A stretch of DNA of 64,000 nucleotides from Oreohelix idahoensis (taxonomy: Eukaryota > Mollusca > Gastropoda > Stylommatophora > Oreohelicidae): assembly GCA_024509875.1 (NCBI GenBank), contig JAMPIV010014153.1, forward strand, positions 124,001 to 188,000, given 5' to 3'. Both the position numbers and the translations under genes were made by a program. Below are positions 1 to 11,865 of this stretch, piece after piece. Each line of letters begins with the position of its first letter. Position 1 is the first letter of the stretch. The notes beneath the pieces were generated by a model. That model was not told the DNA's origin. It was given only the letters and a program-made list of their open reading frames with translations, and searched no databases.

Positions 1-299
1 AGATCTTTGTTCTGTCTGGAAGGTCACATTCAAACTCTTCTCCTTCACCAGCCCTTCCCTGGCTACAATTTATTGATCACAGCGTTAAACGTGGCGCGTG
101 AAAATATTCATTGTTACTGAAGTGGCGGGTTCTAAAATAGAACAGCCGCTTCACTGTGGTATTTTATTTTCGTAAACGTTTCTTTTGAAACAATCGATGC
201 TGATTGCCTTCTTCTGTGACGAGAGATGCCTTTCTTCTTGCACACACCTGGATACTTGTATCATTTAGAAACACTCCACCACACACACATACAGGTACC
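1..299. other. No recognisable feature
   Basis: Unique-looking DNA at the window edge. I see no gene or repeat until the CA-rich minisatellite begins. Confidence 0.4.
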
Positions 300-505
300 C
301 CACCGGCACACATACACTACACACTGATGGCACAATTTCACAGACACACACATATACACTTCACATTGATGGTACACTTTCACACACACACAAACACTTA
401 CACTAATAGCATACTTTCACAGATACAGACACATACACTTCACACTGATGGCATACTTTCACACACACACACACATACACTTCAAACTGATGGCACACTT
501 CCACA
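300..505. repeat. CA-rich minisatellite, about 40-bp unit
   Basis: About five imperfect units, each with a core close to CACTGATGGCACACTTTCAC followed by a variable (CA)n run. Cores recur at roughly 324, 366, 403, 444 and 487, so the period is 37-43 bp. The 114-codon open frame across it is low-complexity (T/H-rich) and is not a convincing protein. Confidence 0.75.
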
Positions 506-508
506 GGC

Positions 509-700
509 ACTTCTCTGGTTCGTATTATCAGTTGTACCCCCGGGGTGATCTTGTCATACCATCTTTGCCTCTTGTTCCACGGGCACTTCTCTGGTTCGTA
601 TTATCAGCTGTACCCCCGGAGTGATCTTGTCATACCATTTCAATCTTTGTATACTAAGAAAGCACCCATTTATGAAAGTCTATAACATCTTTATTTTTAT
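509..700 (-). mobile_element. RTE-A LINE remnant, partly duplicated
   Basis: Bases 571-690 resemble the RTE-A LINE at about 23073-23170, including the shared stretch CACCCATTTATGAAAGTCT. A block of about 55 bp beginning CACTTCTCTGGTTCGTATT occurs twice, at about 509-563 and 584-638, so part of the remnant was duplicated after insertion. It encodes nothing intact. Confidence 0.7.
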
Positions 701-814
701 ATGAAACTTTAGTATGCAGTATTTTAATGCCTGGTAATGAAATATCTCTCCTCAACAGTGTTCAGACTCGCTGACAGGACAAGAGAATGTAGCCATAACG
801 CAGGTTATTTATTC

Positions 815-1440
815 AACATGATCACGTGATTATATCCAACTGCCTCATGCGCACTTGGAAACAGAAAATCCCGCCGGTTTGTGTAATTTTTGCAAGCTTT
901 AAAAATATCTTCTTCGCTTCCTATGTCTGCTTCCAAGTCTCTTATCCGCACGCTTTCATGTATCACTCTATGTCTATTACCCCGGGGAGTCCAGAACAAG
1001 GACTGCCTTGTAATGATCATAGATGCGTTCTGCACAGTGTGTCTGATCAAATGCCCCTTCTTTGCCTCTTGTTCCAATGATATTTGGTTCTTCCTTTTAG
1101 TTCCACGTTGATGATCGTGTCGTAACATGTTCATTTTCCTGTTCAGCGCAGGCACCCCGCATATGAAAGTCTGTAATTTCTTAATTGTTTTTCTTTGTTC
1201 TTCTCCGTGTTCTGGAGCCATACAAAAATGACTTTCTTCATAACTGGGTTAAGAAGTTATTTAATTATTATTTTTTTTTTAAATTGAAGCCGGGTTCTTT
1301 TGATTTCCTTATATTTCTCAACGCATTGAAATTCCCTTTAGCTTTCCATATTCCTAATTTTATGACACCGTCTGACTTGATCTGTGTCTCTGTTGCTGCC
1401 AATATGTCCGTACAGTATAAGTTTAGGAGTCTTTCATGGG
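815..1440 (-). mobile_element. RTE-A LINE remnant, C-terminal RT region
   Basis: A degenerate minus-strand copy of the last third of the RTE-A reading frame. Residue blocks KKLQTFI and ITRQSLFW are shared with the better copy at 22810-23781, and the DNA word CCAGAACAAGGACTGCCTTG is identical in both. The frame is broken: the longest open piece is 138 codons and has lost the intervening family sequence. It is an old insertion with no coding potential. Confidence 0.8.
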
Positions 1441-1483
1441 TATTTATTCATGTGTATTTTGGTGAACATTACATATGTTCATG

Positions 1484-2145
1484 ATCTTTGCCTCATAATC
1501 TCAACCCGTAACCCGTCATGGGTCGTAGGGGTGCCATGGTGGAAGCATCAGCAGACAGGGTCCTCCACTGCTCTCTATCCTCAGCAATGCGTACAAGTGT
1601 GGAAAAACCGTGCCCTGCCCATTCTTTGATGTTATCAGCCCAGGATTTTCTTTGCCTTCCTCTTCTCCGTTTACCTTCGACTGTTCCCTGGAGGATCGTT
1701 TTCGAAAGGGAGTCATGACGAGTTACATGCCCAAAACCAGGCAAGCTTTCGACGTTTCACTACTGACATAAGTGGTTCTTGGTGGCCTACATACGTGTTT
1801 ATTTTCTCTCTAACATAGACATTTGTTTTGTGCTCTTTATAGCAAATGCGCAAAATTCTTCTATAACATTTATACTCGAAAGCCTGAATCCTTCGCTCAG
1901 TATCTGCAGTGAGTGTCCAGCCCTCACACCCATATAAGAGAATAGATAATACAAGTGATTTGTATAATTTGATCTTCACAGGAAAACTGATGTTACTTTT
2001 CCAGATCATATTCAGCCTTGTCATGGCAGCTGAGGTCATCTCAAGCCTTGTCTTGATTTCTTTACTTGATCTTCCATCACTACATATAGTGGACCCCAGA
2101 TATTTAAAGGTGTTAACTTCTTCTAACTGTCGTAGATTTTATTAA
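1484..2145 (-). mobile_element. LINE-C remnant, RT C-terminus and 3' end
   Basis: Two minus-strand frames together give the C-terminal part of a non-LTR retrotransposon protein. The frame at 1713-2039 contains ILLYGCEGWTLTADTERRIQ, the conserved block after the polymerase domain. The frame at 1493-1744 contains FGHVTRHDSLSKTILQGTVE followed by a basic RRRGRQRK tract. They are separated by a frameshift near 1715-1745. Only the end of the element remains, as expected of a 5'-truncated LINE. Confidence 0.8.
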
Positions 2146-2896
2146 GATAGGTTGAAGATGTTTAAGGTCCCGTCTGAGCAGAGGTGATAATGGTAAACTA
2201 TGTGATAATAAGGGGTAAGAAATAGCTTTACTTTTCACAATGGTGAGAGTGTAAGAGAAAGGACAGTCTCTGGATTGAGTAAATGCTCTAATAAAACCTA
2301 TCTTACGACAATATTTAACTAGACGCACTTTCTCTCCTGGTACATATATACGAGTTACACTCCACTTACATATACACAGTTCTGTGACATAATACGTATA
2401 GACGTGAACCAAGCTATGGATAACATATAATGGGCAGGGGTTGACCAACACGATAACTTAAGGTGTATTAGGTTTATTGTCTCTAGAAAAAAATCACAAC
2501 ATCAATCATCATAAAGTATAGTTTACAGACACAAAAATGCAAGACAAATTATTAACCCAATAGGCCCTCCTCTCTGGTAAAGGAACCCCAAAGTAGATCC
2601 CAACAGAGGTACTTAACCCAAAAGATTAAAGTTAATACTAAAGTAAAGGGATAGGCGATAAAGAAAAGAACAAAGTCTTTAGTTAATCTATCCTGGGAAA
2701 AAATTAATATAACAGTAGTAGTGAACCCGAAAAGACAGAAGTGAGTAAAATGATTATACAAAATATGAAATATTCATTTTTCTTTCTTACAATCTGTCAG
2801 TCTGTGGCCACATTCAATCACACTTACCGACTACTCTTGTATGTAACAGCTGTGTATCTTTGACATATTTCATGGTGGTGCTGATCCAAGGGAGCC
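2146..2896. other. No recognisable feature
   Basis: AT-rich DNA between the LINE-C remnant and LTR element 1. Short open frames (112 and 69 codons, minus) show no motif. The last five bases, GAGCC at 2892-2896, are the target duplication of element 1. Confidence 0.4.
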
Positions 2897-5481
2897 TGTC
2901 ACAGAGTTATCCCGAAGGGTAACCAAAGAGAGTTATCTGTGTGGTGCCGGCTTGATCAATGGCTCCGATTGGCCTGGCAACCGGTTGAAGATGAGCAGCA
3001 GGAGTGGAGAAGGTGAATATAAGACTTTGGGATGAGTTCCCAGCATATAGTCCCAGTGATTCTGGATCTCGTGACACTATATCTCCTACCACTCTATCCC
3101 CCTCTCTATTATATTATAATGCTAACGAGCCCCCACCTCCCCTATTACACTGAGGGAACAGAAGAGGAAGAAAGGAAGAACAGTATGTCTCTTTCGCACA
3201 CTTTCTTTCCTTCTCTATATATGTAATAACGTGTGTTGGTAAACACAACTACAACATTTATTAAAGTTCTGAAATATACCAACATTCAATTACACTAATA
3301 CAAATGCAACTAGGAATGACATTAACTATCCCTGTGAAGAAAGATATTAGTTAATGCAAAATACACAAATGAATCTAAAGTCTACCCTATGTGATGATGA
3401 TGATGAATTTAAGTAACTCCTAAATACTAACAAAAAGGATATCTTGTGTTTCTTGGTCTCTCGCTAACTGTCAATAAACTCTGGTTGTTTGTACACAATG
3501 GACAAGTCTTTGTCTGCCTACAATAACACTGGACGGTTCACTTGGTTTCGTCGGGTGTCCACGGCTTGTTCTTTTGTCCTTCACAATGCGAGTGTTGACA
3601 TTGTCCCGAGCGTCCAAGGTGTCTTGTTCATGTGTGGTGTTGAACGCAATGTTAGGCGGGTGAGACTTCGTCTGATATGCAGATGTCCTTGCGTTGTGCT
3701 GATAGTCTGCTCATGTGGTGGTGATGATGGAAATATGTTGTATATTCGTATTTGTTGGTGCATCAATTGTACAGGGAGAATCTGTCCATTACTGCATGTA
3801 ATTTAGGATCTCGATAAATTTGGTAGGCACTGGGTTTACAAAATCTCCCGTCTGCTCTTGCAGCTTTTGATCATAGTTTCTCAAAGGCACTTGTTGTAAA
3901 AAATCATCCGTTGGCGACTGCCACTTCAGATCATTAAATTTCTCAAAGGCACTTGTTGTAAAAATCATCCGTTGGCGACTGCCACTTCAGATCATTAAAT
4001 TTCACGTGGACAGCTATTAGAAATGCAGCAATCCTTCTGGGTATTTTCTGCTTTCTTTTCTGGGTGGGTAGTCGATGATAGAAAGACCCTTCACCGCCTG
4101 GTAAATTCCTTTCTGACCCCCGTGGAGTATTGGTAGGTTGTTGCCGTTAATTACGTGTGAGATGCGTGTCGTCGCAGTATCTCGGTCGGCCCTACTCTAA
4201 AGCTTGTCCTGTGATTAACGCCAACCACGTAGTAGACTAAGGATGAGTATCTCAAATGGTCCCTGTCTCTACCACTGTGATGGATAAAATAATGAACCCT
4301 TTGTAAGTATCCCGTAAACTATGCTCCGCCTGTAGTGTCTTGTATGTGAAATCTTATCACTATAAGAAATGACTGTGCGATGTTTACTGCGCGGTTAACC
4401 GGTAATGTAAAAGGCCACATAAAAGTGTCTTGTATTTACTTCGTTATAGTTACTGGAAACTGTGCAATCTTATAAATATAATAATTCTCTGCATGGCGTT
4501 TATTGCAACCTGTACTTATTAGTGTGAAATATAATATTATAATAAACGTGACTGGTATTTACAGTGTTATATTTATGGAAAATATGTATATATTATCTGC
4601 ATGAAGTTAAGACATAATAATGATAAAGTACAAAATATATTACACTAACCTTGGTGTCCCTATACGAATTTCACTGACACAATGTCTTGATTCTTTCTCG
4701 TGAAATCTAGAACCCCAAGTCTTGGTTGGCGGAATGGTTTCTCTTACCAATGCCAAGCAATGAATATAGTTGGGTTATATATCGTCTGGATCGCCTAGGG
4801 CGATTTTTCGGGTTCGCTTCCTGTGTCATGTGAAATTTCGTTTGTTTTCCTAAAGTCAGACATTCCGTCCTCAACTGTGTAAAATTTCCTGTATTATTTT
4901 GCTATGGTCGCTCTCATATTTTGCTTATCCGAGACAACTTGTCTGCGTTCGTCTTTTGAGTGTCTGTGCAGCATTTAATAGTCTTTACATAATGACATAT
5001 TCTCCCTCTTTTCATGTTGTCCCTGGCTCAGACACTGCGTCGCCGTTACTCAAATGTTATTGGGTCGGTTCGATAGGGGAACCTGCTTAAATTACTCATT
5101 GTAATACTGCCTCGCGCTCTGTCCATTATATTCTACGGCTAGCCACAATAATATTGCTTGTACCTTCCTGCCTTTGTGAAAACACAACCGAGACGTTGAA
5201 GCGATTACCTCAATAATCTGTTGGACTCACTGTCTACTAGTTGCGAAAACATTTCAAGCGAATGTTGTTGCGTTTAAAGGGGTCACGCCGAGCGTTGTCT
5301 ATTGTTATGTCAACATTCCTTGTAAAATTGGTCAATTTTCCACGACTGATGAAAACGATGTCTATTGTGAACCATGGGTATTCACCCTTGCATGCTTCTT
5401 CATACCTTGAGAAATTTATCAACAAAATATTACCAATAGGTTTTAGGAATTTAATTGCAGACTTACTCGTCTCTCACGACA
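2897..5481 (-). repeat. Element 1 left LTR (3' LTR)
   Basis: 2585 bp, 63 bp longer than its partner because of an internal tandem duplication. The element's last coding frame runs 8 bases into this LTR before stopping. Open frames inside (105 and 63 codons) also occur in the other LTR, but they show no motif and I do not call them genes. Confidence 0.9.
3879..4002. repeat. Two-copy 63-bp tandem duplication inside LTR
   Basis: The unit begins TCTCAAAGGCACTTGTTG and ends TCAGATCATTAAATT. It is present twice here and once at the matching place in the other LTR (about 10326). It accounts for the whole length difference between the two LTRs. Confidence 0.9.
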
Positions 5482-6610
5482 GATGTCCCCCGCACCAAGT
5501 CTTAGCTTGCGAAGACTCCTGCGAGTCAGGATGCAATTTACATTCCCTATTGTCGGCGGTGGTTATCTTCTCCCTATTACTCTCCACTTCATCTTCCTCT
5601 TTCCAATCCTCCTTCTCCTCGTCCAAATCATTCTTCTCGCAATCTTCCTCAGTTGCTTCTCCTGCATCAGCTATAAAGAGCTGCTCCCTTTCCTGTTTCA
5701 ATATCGTGACCGTAGTCAAGAGTTGTCGCCCCTGCTCGACTACGTTCGTAGAGTGGGTTGTGATTTTCTGCACGCCTGCAGATGACTGTCCAGCCGCATT
5801 GGGCTGCAGTACTGAGTTCGGATTTCCCTTATTCCAATGTTGTGTGGCTGCTCGTGTCCTGAAGTTGGCCGCTTCAGTTATGTATCTGGCTAAATATCTC
5901 TTTAGCAGAATAATCGTATATATTTCCAGCTGATTCTCCACTGGAATCTTATAATTGGTTCGAGATGTCTTCTCGACCATTGCGTATGGCCCGTGCCATC
6001 CAATCTGTACCCTGTTCTGTTTGCTATGCATAAACAGTAAAACTTGTTTGCCTATCTCTAGCTCACACTTAGGACCAGTCGTATTATATTCTCCGTCATG
6101 TTGACGCCTCCTCTTCTTCATACGTGGTCTGTTTCCCTTACCTGTGGCTTCCTCACTTTTCCCATGATTTGATGCCCCTCTCTGGCATTCAGGACCTGAT
6201 CTGATAAATTGATCCATGTCCCCTGCGATTCCCTGCCAATAATAATGGTGGGTGATTCTTTGCGTAGTGATGTATTGTCTGACCTGACCACTAGATTCAC
6301 TAGCATGTCCCATACCTAAGATATAAAATCTATATCGTGCTGGTACTACCAGTTGCTTATACTCATATCCGCGCTTTCCTACTTTCCTAAGGAGTTGTCC
6401 TTGCTGTTTAAAGCAGTCTCCTGGTTCTGGTGGATTGTCTCCCTTCAGTCTCTTCTTAAAACACGGTTCTACCGATTTATCGTTCATTTGAGCTTGTCTC
6501 AGCTCTTGCGGATGGAAGTGAAACTCGTCTCCGTGTCTCTTCTCCTTCGCTTGTTCATGTTTCTGCCCTGCAGCTGTGACTCTTGACTGCCGAGTGTCTT
6601 CCAACCGCAC
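5474..6610 (-). pseudogene. Integrase remnant lacking the catalytic core (element 1)
   Basis: An open frame of 378 codons that continues the frame of 6680-8329 after one in-frame TAA (6678-6680); it has no ATG at its beginning. The first codons match the region just after the protease of element 2. Next comes a degenerate integrase zinc-binding domain: in the region GHASESSGQ..ECQRG the second His and first Cys of the HHCC set are replaced. The D,D-35-E core that should follow is missing, and the frame jumps to a GPY/F-type tail (IGWHGPYAMVEKTSRTNYKI). A charged, acidic C-terminus follows. The stop codon lies within the LTR. It cannot be an active integrase; whether the protein is made is unknown. 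Confidence 0.8.
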
Positions 6611-6679
6611 ATATTTGTAGCCTATAATGACTTCATATGTATGATCATTTAAAACTGCCGTTCGTAGTTCTCCCTTGAC

Positions 6680-8329
6680 TTATCTGCCTTCAATGGGAGT
6701 CCGGGCGATAGCCGCCATCATTGGAGGATCGCCGTTACCTGTGACCTGAATTTCCACAGTTCCATCAGTCAATTGTTCTGGTCTAACCAGTCTTGAACTG
6801 ATTTTCGAATCGAATTCCAGCCTGGAATCGAATACCTCTTCCGCTCTTTCTCTATTGACAACGTTGCGTTCCGAGGGAATCCGGGCGCTAGTCGCCGTCC
6901 CTACAATATCACTTTTCCTTTTCCGCCCCTTTGCATTAGGGTCCTTGTAATATTCGTTGCCAGGTTTAAACCTCTTCTTTCTTTTGAGTGGTCCATTCTT
7001 ATTGACACTAACTCTCAGTGTGTCTTTCTTCGCTCTGTCGAAATAAAAAATGTTTCCCCACTTCTTTCTTCTGCTAACCAATCTTTGAATCCGACGACGG
7101 ATCAAAGTTGGCCCTTGTTTGTCCTTATTACGTATCTGGTGTATCTTGCCCGTGGAATGGTCATAATTCAAGATACGGTGCAACCCATCTGTCCATTTAT
7201 ATCTGGTACAGTGTGTTGTAACTTTCGCGCGTCGGCGCTGTGCCTTGCATAAAGCGCGTACACCAAGCTGTTTCCTTTTGTGTCGCCTGGTGTCTTTCCT
7301 TCTGTCTATCCGCTTAGTTTTTGTCTCGCCTACATATAGAATCGGAGTCCCGTGGGTGTTAAGCTGCTGTATCCCCGCCGGCTCTACCACACTGTTCTCC
7401 TCGTGATCCTCTTCTACCTCCTTTTGAAGAGAGTCGAGGGGTGTCTCCGTGTCCGTCGTCCACCCTGTCCCGATAATCGTATGTGTTGTTATACCTTCTA
7501 AAGGCACACATTTCTCTCCGTAAGTTTTAAAAGTGGTAGGATCTGACTTTTCCTCGTCCTGGGTAAAGGCAGACTTAGGCGATGTGGGCAACTGTCTATT
7601 TCCGTGGATAATAGCGAATGCCCGTTCCTGTCCGGTCGCTTCTTTCCACGTAGAAGGGCCGGTGGAGTAAGGTAATAATTGTTCTCCTGATGTCAGGAGA
7701 CAAGTGCCTGTTTTCTTCTTCCCTGTGATGCCAGGTGAAATTGTTTTATTCGAAGTCCCCTTGCAAGATCCATCGAAGGTACCGCTCGCAATTAGAGTGG
7801 GTTCTTCTGTGCCTTTTAATAACTTTCCGTTATCTCTGCAGCGGTGTCTGGAATCCATTGAATTAACTACCGCCGGGTGTGATTTTTCCCCCTCTTTTCT
7901 CCGGGACTCTTTGTCCTTCATTGTTCGGGTTTCTATATACGCCATGCGATGGAGAGGAGGGCGGTTTCGGCACTCGCCGGTGTAGTGATTTTTCCTGCGA
8001 CAATACCGGCACCATTTATCCCCTTGACTCTGGTTCTGAGAAAAGGATTTTTGTTGAGTTTCCTTTCTATGTGGATTGCAAAGGAAGGTGTCTTTCTTCC
8101 CCTGATACCGGCCAACTGGGCCCTTCTCATAATCAGTTTTTCCTGCGGATTTCTTTGCATATGAAGTAATGCAATGCGAAGATGGTGTGTCTTCTAGGCG
8201 ATATGTTAGCTCATCTGTCACTTCATGGGCCGAAAGACATATTTCCGGTTCAAGTCTTTTGGGTTTTTCATATGTTTCACACAACCTCTTCATCCGAAGC
8301 GCGTGCTCTCTCTCTTCCGTATTTCTCAC
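6680..8329 (-). pseudogene. Gag zinc-knuckle and degenerate protease frame (element 1)
   Basis: An open frame of 549 codons. Near residues 105-120 it has a CCHC zinc knuckle, CRYCRRKNHYTGEC (C-X2-C-X4-H-X4-C), typical of retroelement nucleocapsid. About 330 very basic residues of unknown role follow. Near the end, VFDSRLEFDS aligns with LFDTGLSFDC of element 2, so the aspartic protease signature D-T/S-G has become D-S-R and the enzyme is presumably dead. A single TAA then separates it from the downstream integrase remnant. The upstream join to the Gag coiled coil is frameshifted in a short repeat. The SCAN-like capsid region present in element 2 is not found here. Confidence 0.75.
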
Positions 8330-8357
8330 TAACTCTGCCTTGAATCTCCTATACTCG

Positions 8358-8465
8358 GCCTCTCTCTCTCTCAGCTTCTAATTTCTTGGCTTCTCTCTCT
8401 CTCTCAGCTTCTAATTTCTTGGCTTCTCTCTCTCTCAGCTTCTAATTTCCTAGCTTCTCTCTCCT
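8358..8465 (-). repeat. Three-copy 31-33-bp tandem repeat in gag
   Basis: The word CAGCTTCTAATTT recurs at 8372, 8405 and 8436. On the coding strand it encodes EARKLEAERE-like repeats. Because units are 31 and 33 bp rather than a uniform multiple of three, the repeat itself shifts the reading frame between the Gag N-terminus and the downstream frame. Confidence 0.8.
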
Positions 8466-8667
8466 CCTTCTCCACTGCTAATCTCAATCTTGTTTGCTCT
8501 ACTTCTGCTGCCAGTTTTTCTTTTCTCTCTTGCTCTGCAATTTTATCTTTTCTCTCTTGCTCTGCAGTTAACATTTTTTCCACATATTCTATAAGTTCTC
8601 CTTTTTCTAGTTTTAAACTAGTTGCTTCCTGGATAAGCGCTGCGCGCATTTGCAACCAATCTGCCAT
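8404..8667 (-). pseudogene. Gag N-terminal coiled coil (element 1)
   Basis: Begins at the ATG at 8667 (MADWLQMRAALIQEA) and runs 87 codons, mostly a Lys/Glu/Arg-rich heptad region, before a frameshifted stop. The opening resembles the Gag starts of element 2 (MAERIKMRAILRLEA) and element 3 (MADLDKVHRIALEVA), which suggests common ancestry. The main Gag frame resumes at 8329 in another frame, so the protein as read here is broken. Confidence 0.75.
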
Positions 8668-9320
8668 GGTCAAGCTAGAATTTCAATCTGCCTGTCGCAA
8701 CTCAAAATTATGTGAGAGAAATTTAGAGCGAAAAATAAAATCGTGACTTTGCCCCAGGGAGAAACAACAACCAAATTTCCTGAATACTTCCCTGTAACCT
8801 TTACACCCGTGCAGATAAATGACAATATTTAAAAAGCCCTGACCATAAAAAGTCTGACCCTAAACAGTCTGCCTACCAAGAAAACACTGCCAAAATGTAT
8901 CGTCTCGGTGGCTTAGCGCTATTGTTCACTTGTGAACAAAAGAACTATACAACGTCGGTTCGCTCGTTTCGATGCGTTCGACTTCACCAATGCCTTTTGT
9001 TCGAGTCCCACGTGGTACTACCAAAAATCCAGGTAAATTTATAATGATGACAACAAATCAATATTGGTAACCAGATGCAGTAATTAAGTGTATATAAAGT
9101 AATATGGTATAATAATCTAACATATGTCAAAGTCTTATTTAATATAATATAAATATCTAATCTAATATTCTATTCTGTATTCTTTCCCTCTACCTAAGTA
9201 GAATAAGGAACAGTATAGAAGACAGTGAATAGGTTTTACAAAAATTTCAAAAAAGAATTATTTAATGTTTTAGTCTAGGGCAAGCCCCAAGGTACTATCT
9301 CGGACTGCAACGTCCACTCG
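8668..9320 (-). other. Element 1 untranslated leader
   Basis: Lies between the primer binding site and the Gag start on the minus strand. No open frame of note. It contains a weak plus-strand tRNA-like stretch (see rejected items). Confidence 0.6.
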
Positions 9321-9338
9321 ATCCCGGACGAGCCCCCA
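9321..9338 (-). promoter_or_regulatory. Primer binding site, tRNA-Pro type (element 1)
   Basis: On the minus strand the 18 bases are TGGGGGCTCGTCCGGGAT, the classic complement of the tRNA-Pro 3' end used by several retroviruses and retrotransposons. It lies five bases from the LTR edge and fixes the element's orientation. Confidence 0.92.
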
Positions 9339-9343
9339 CTTAA

Positions 9344-11865
9344 TGTCACAGGGTTATCCCGAAGGGTAACCAAAGAGAGTTATCTGTGTGGTGCCGGCTT
9401 GATCAATGGCTCCGATTGGCCTGGCAACCGGTTGAAGATGAGCAGCAGGAGTGGAGAAGGTGAATATAAGACTTTGGGATGAGTTCCCAGCATATAGTCC
9501 CAGTGATTCTGGATCTCGTGACACTATATCTCCTACCACTCTATCCCCCTCTCTATTATATTATAATGCTAACGAGCCCCCACCTCCCCTATTACACTGA
9601 GGGAACAGAAGAGGAAGAAAGGAAGAACAGTATGTCTCTTTCGCACACTTTCTTTCCTTCTCTATATATGTAATAACGTGTGTTGGTAAACACAACTACA
9701 ACATTTATTAAAGTTCTGAAATATACCAACATTCAATTACACTAATACAAATGCAACTAGGAATGACATTAACTATCCCTGTGAAGAAAGATATTAGTTA
9801 ATGCAAAATACACAAATGAATCTAAAGTCTACCCTATGTGATGATGGTGATGAATTTAAGTAACTCCTAAATACTAACAAAAAGGATATCTTGTGTTTCT
9901 TGGTCTCTCGCTAACTGTCAATAAACTCTGGTTGTTTGTACACAATGGACAAGTCTTTGTCTGCCTACAATAACACTGGACGGTTCACTTGGTTTCGTCG
10001 GGTGTCCACGGCTTGTTCTTTTGTCCTTCACAATGCGAGTGTTGACATTGTCCCGAGCGTCCAAGGTGTCTTGTTCATGTGTGGTGTTGAACGCAATGTT
10101 AGGCGGGTGAGACTTCGTCTGATATGCAGATGTCCTTGCGTTGTGCTGATAGTCTGCTCATGTGGTGGTGATGATGGAAATATGTTGTATATTCGTATTT
10201 GTTGGTGCATCAATTGTACAGGGAGAATCTGTCCATTACTGCATGTAATTTAGGATCTCGATAAATTTGGTAGGCACTGGGTTTACAAAATCTCCCGTCT
10301 GCTCTTGCAGCTTTTGATCATAGTTTCTCAAAGGCACTTGTTGTAAAAATCATCCGTTGGCGACTGCCACTTCAGATCATTAAATTTCACGTGGACAGCT
10401 ATTAGAAATGCAGCAATCCTTCTGGGTATTTTCTGCTTTCTTTTCTGGGTGGGTAGTCGATGATAGAAAGACCCTTCACCGCCTGGTAAATTCCTTTCTG
10501 ACCCCCGTGGAGTATTGGTAGGTTGTTGCCGTTAATTACGTGTGAGATGCGTGTCGTCGCAGTATCTCGGTCGGCCCTACTCTAAAGCTTGTCCTGTGAT
10601 TAACGCCAACCACGTAGTAGACTAAGGATGAGTATCTCAAATGGTCCCTGTCTCTACCACTGTGATGGATAAAATAATGAACCCTTTGTAAGTATCCCGT
10701 AAACTATGCTCCGCCTGTAGTGTCTTGTATGTGAAATCTTATCACTATAAGAAATGACTGTGCGATGTTTACTGCGCGGTTAACCGGTAATGTAAAAGGC
10801 CACATAAAAGTGTCTTGTATTTACTTCGTTATAGTTACTGGAAACTGTGCAATCTTATAAATATAATAATTCTCTGCATGGCGTTTATTGCAACCTGTAC
10901 TTATTAGTGTGAAATATAATATTATAATAAACGTGACTGGTATTTACAGTGTTATATTTATGGAAAATATGTATATATTATCTGCATGAAGTTAAGACAT
11001 AATAATGATAAAGTACAAAATATATTACACTAACCTTGGTGTCCCTATACGAATTTCACTGACACAATGTCTTGATTCTTTCTCGTGAAATCTAGAACCC
11101 CAAGTCTTGGTTGGCGGAATGGTTTCTCTTACCAATGCCAAGCAATGAATATAGTTGGGTTATATATCGTCTGGATCGCCTAGGGCGATTTTTCGGGTTC
11201 GCTTCCTGTGTCATGTGAAATTTCGTTTGTTTTCCTAAAGTCAGACATTCCGTCCTCAACTGTGTAAAATTTCCTGTATTATTTTGCTATGGTCGCTCTC
11301 ATATTTTGCTTATCCGAGACAACTTGTCTACGTTCGTCTTTTGAGTGTCTGTGCAGCATTTAATAGTCTTTACATAATGACATATTCTCCCTCTTTTCAT
11401 GTTGTCCCTGGCTCAGACACTGCGTCGCCGTTACTCAAATGTTATTGGGTCGGTTCGATGGGGGAACCTGCTTAAATTACTCATTGTAATACTGCCTCGC
11501 GCTCTGTCCTTATATTCTACGGCTAGCCACAATAATATTGCTTGTACCTTCCTGCCTTTGTGAAAACACAACCGAGACGTTGAAGCGATTACCTCAATAA
11601 TCTGTTGGACTCACTGTCTACTAGCTGCGAAAACATTTCAAGCGAATGTTGTTGCGTTTAAAGGGGTCACGCCGAGCGTTGTCTATTGTTATGTCAACAT
11701 TCCTTGTAAAATTGGTCAATTTTCCACGACTGATGAAAACGATGTCTATTGTGAACCATGGGTATTCACCCTTGCATGCTTCTTCATACCTTGAGAAATT
11801 TATCAACAAAATATTACCAATAGGTTTTAGGAATTTAATTGCAGACTTACTCGTCTCTCACGACA
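9344..11865 (-). repeat. Element 1 right LTR (5' LTR)
   Basis: 2522 bp. Nearly identical to 2897-5481, with visible single-base differences (for example near 9847, 11330, 11460 and 11625) and one copy of the 63-bp unit instead of two. It starts TGTCACAG and ends CACGACA. The promoter should be here, but no convincing core promoter could be fixed by eye. Confidence 0.9.

Larger units (their letters stand above)
2897..11865 (-). mobile_element. LTR element 1: non-autonomous Gmr1-related Ty3/gypsy element
   Basis: Two long direct repeats (2897-5481 and 9344-11865) enclose a 3.86-kb internal region. The element is flanked by the perfect 5-bp target duplication GAGCC (2892-2896 and 11866-11870). 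The LTRs start TGTC and end GACA. A tRNA-Pro-type primer binding site adjoins the right LTR, so transcription runs on the minus strand. The internal region encodes a Gag-like coiled coil, a CCHC knuckle, a degenerate protease, a degenerate integrase zinc region and the integrase GPY/F tail. The integrase catalytic core, RT and RNase H are absent. By eye the LTRs differ at only a handful of bases apart from a 63-bp duplication, so insertion was recent. I infer that enzymes were supplied in trans. Confidence 0.88.

Noticed and set aside
3489..3806. 105-codon open frame duplicated exactly at 9936-10253
   Set aside because: Its duplication is explained by the LTR pair; composition and lack of motifs give no support for a protein.
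5241..5933. 230-codon plus-strand open frame crossing the LTR edge of element 1
   Set aside because: Antisense to the integrase remnant, Ser/Phe-rich from complementary Glu/Lys codons, no motif.
8895..9015. tRNA-like stretch with TGGCTTAGCGC and TGTTCGAGTCCC in the element 1 leader
   Set aside because: Box-like words are present, but I could not pair an acceptor stem and the spacing is irregular; at best a decayed tRNA-derived piece.
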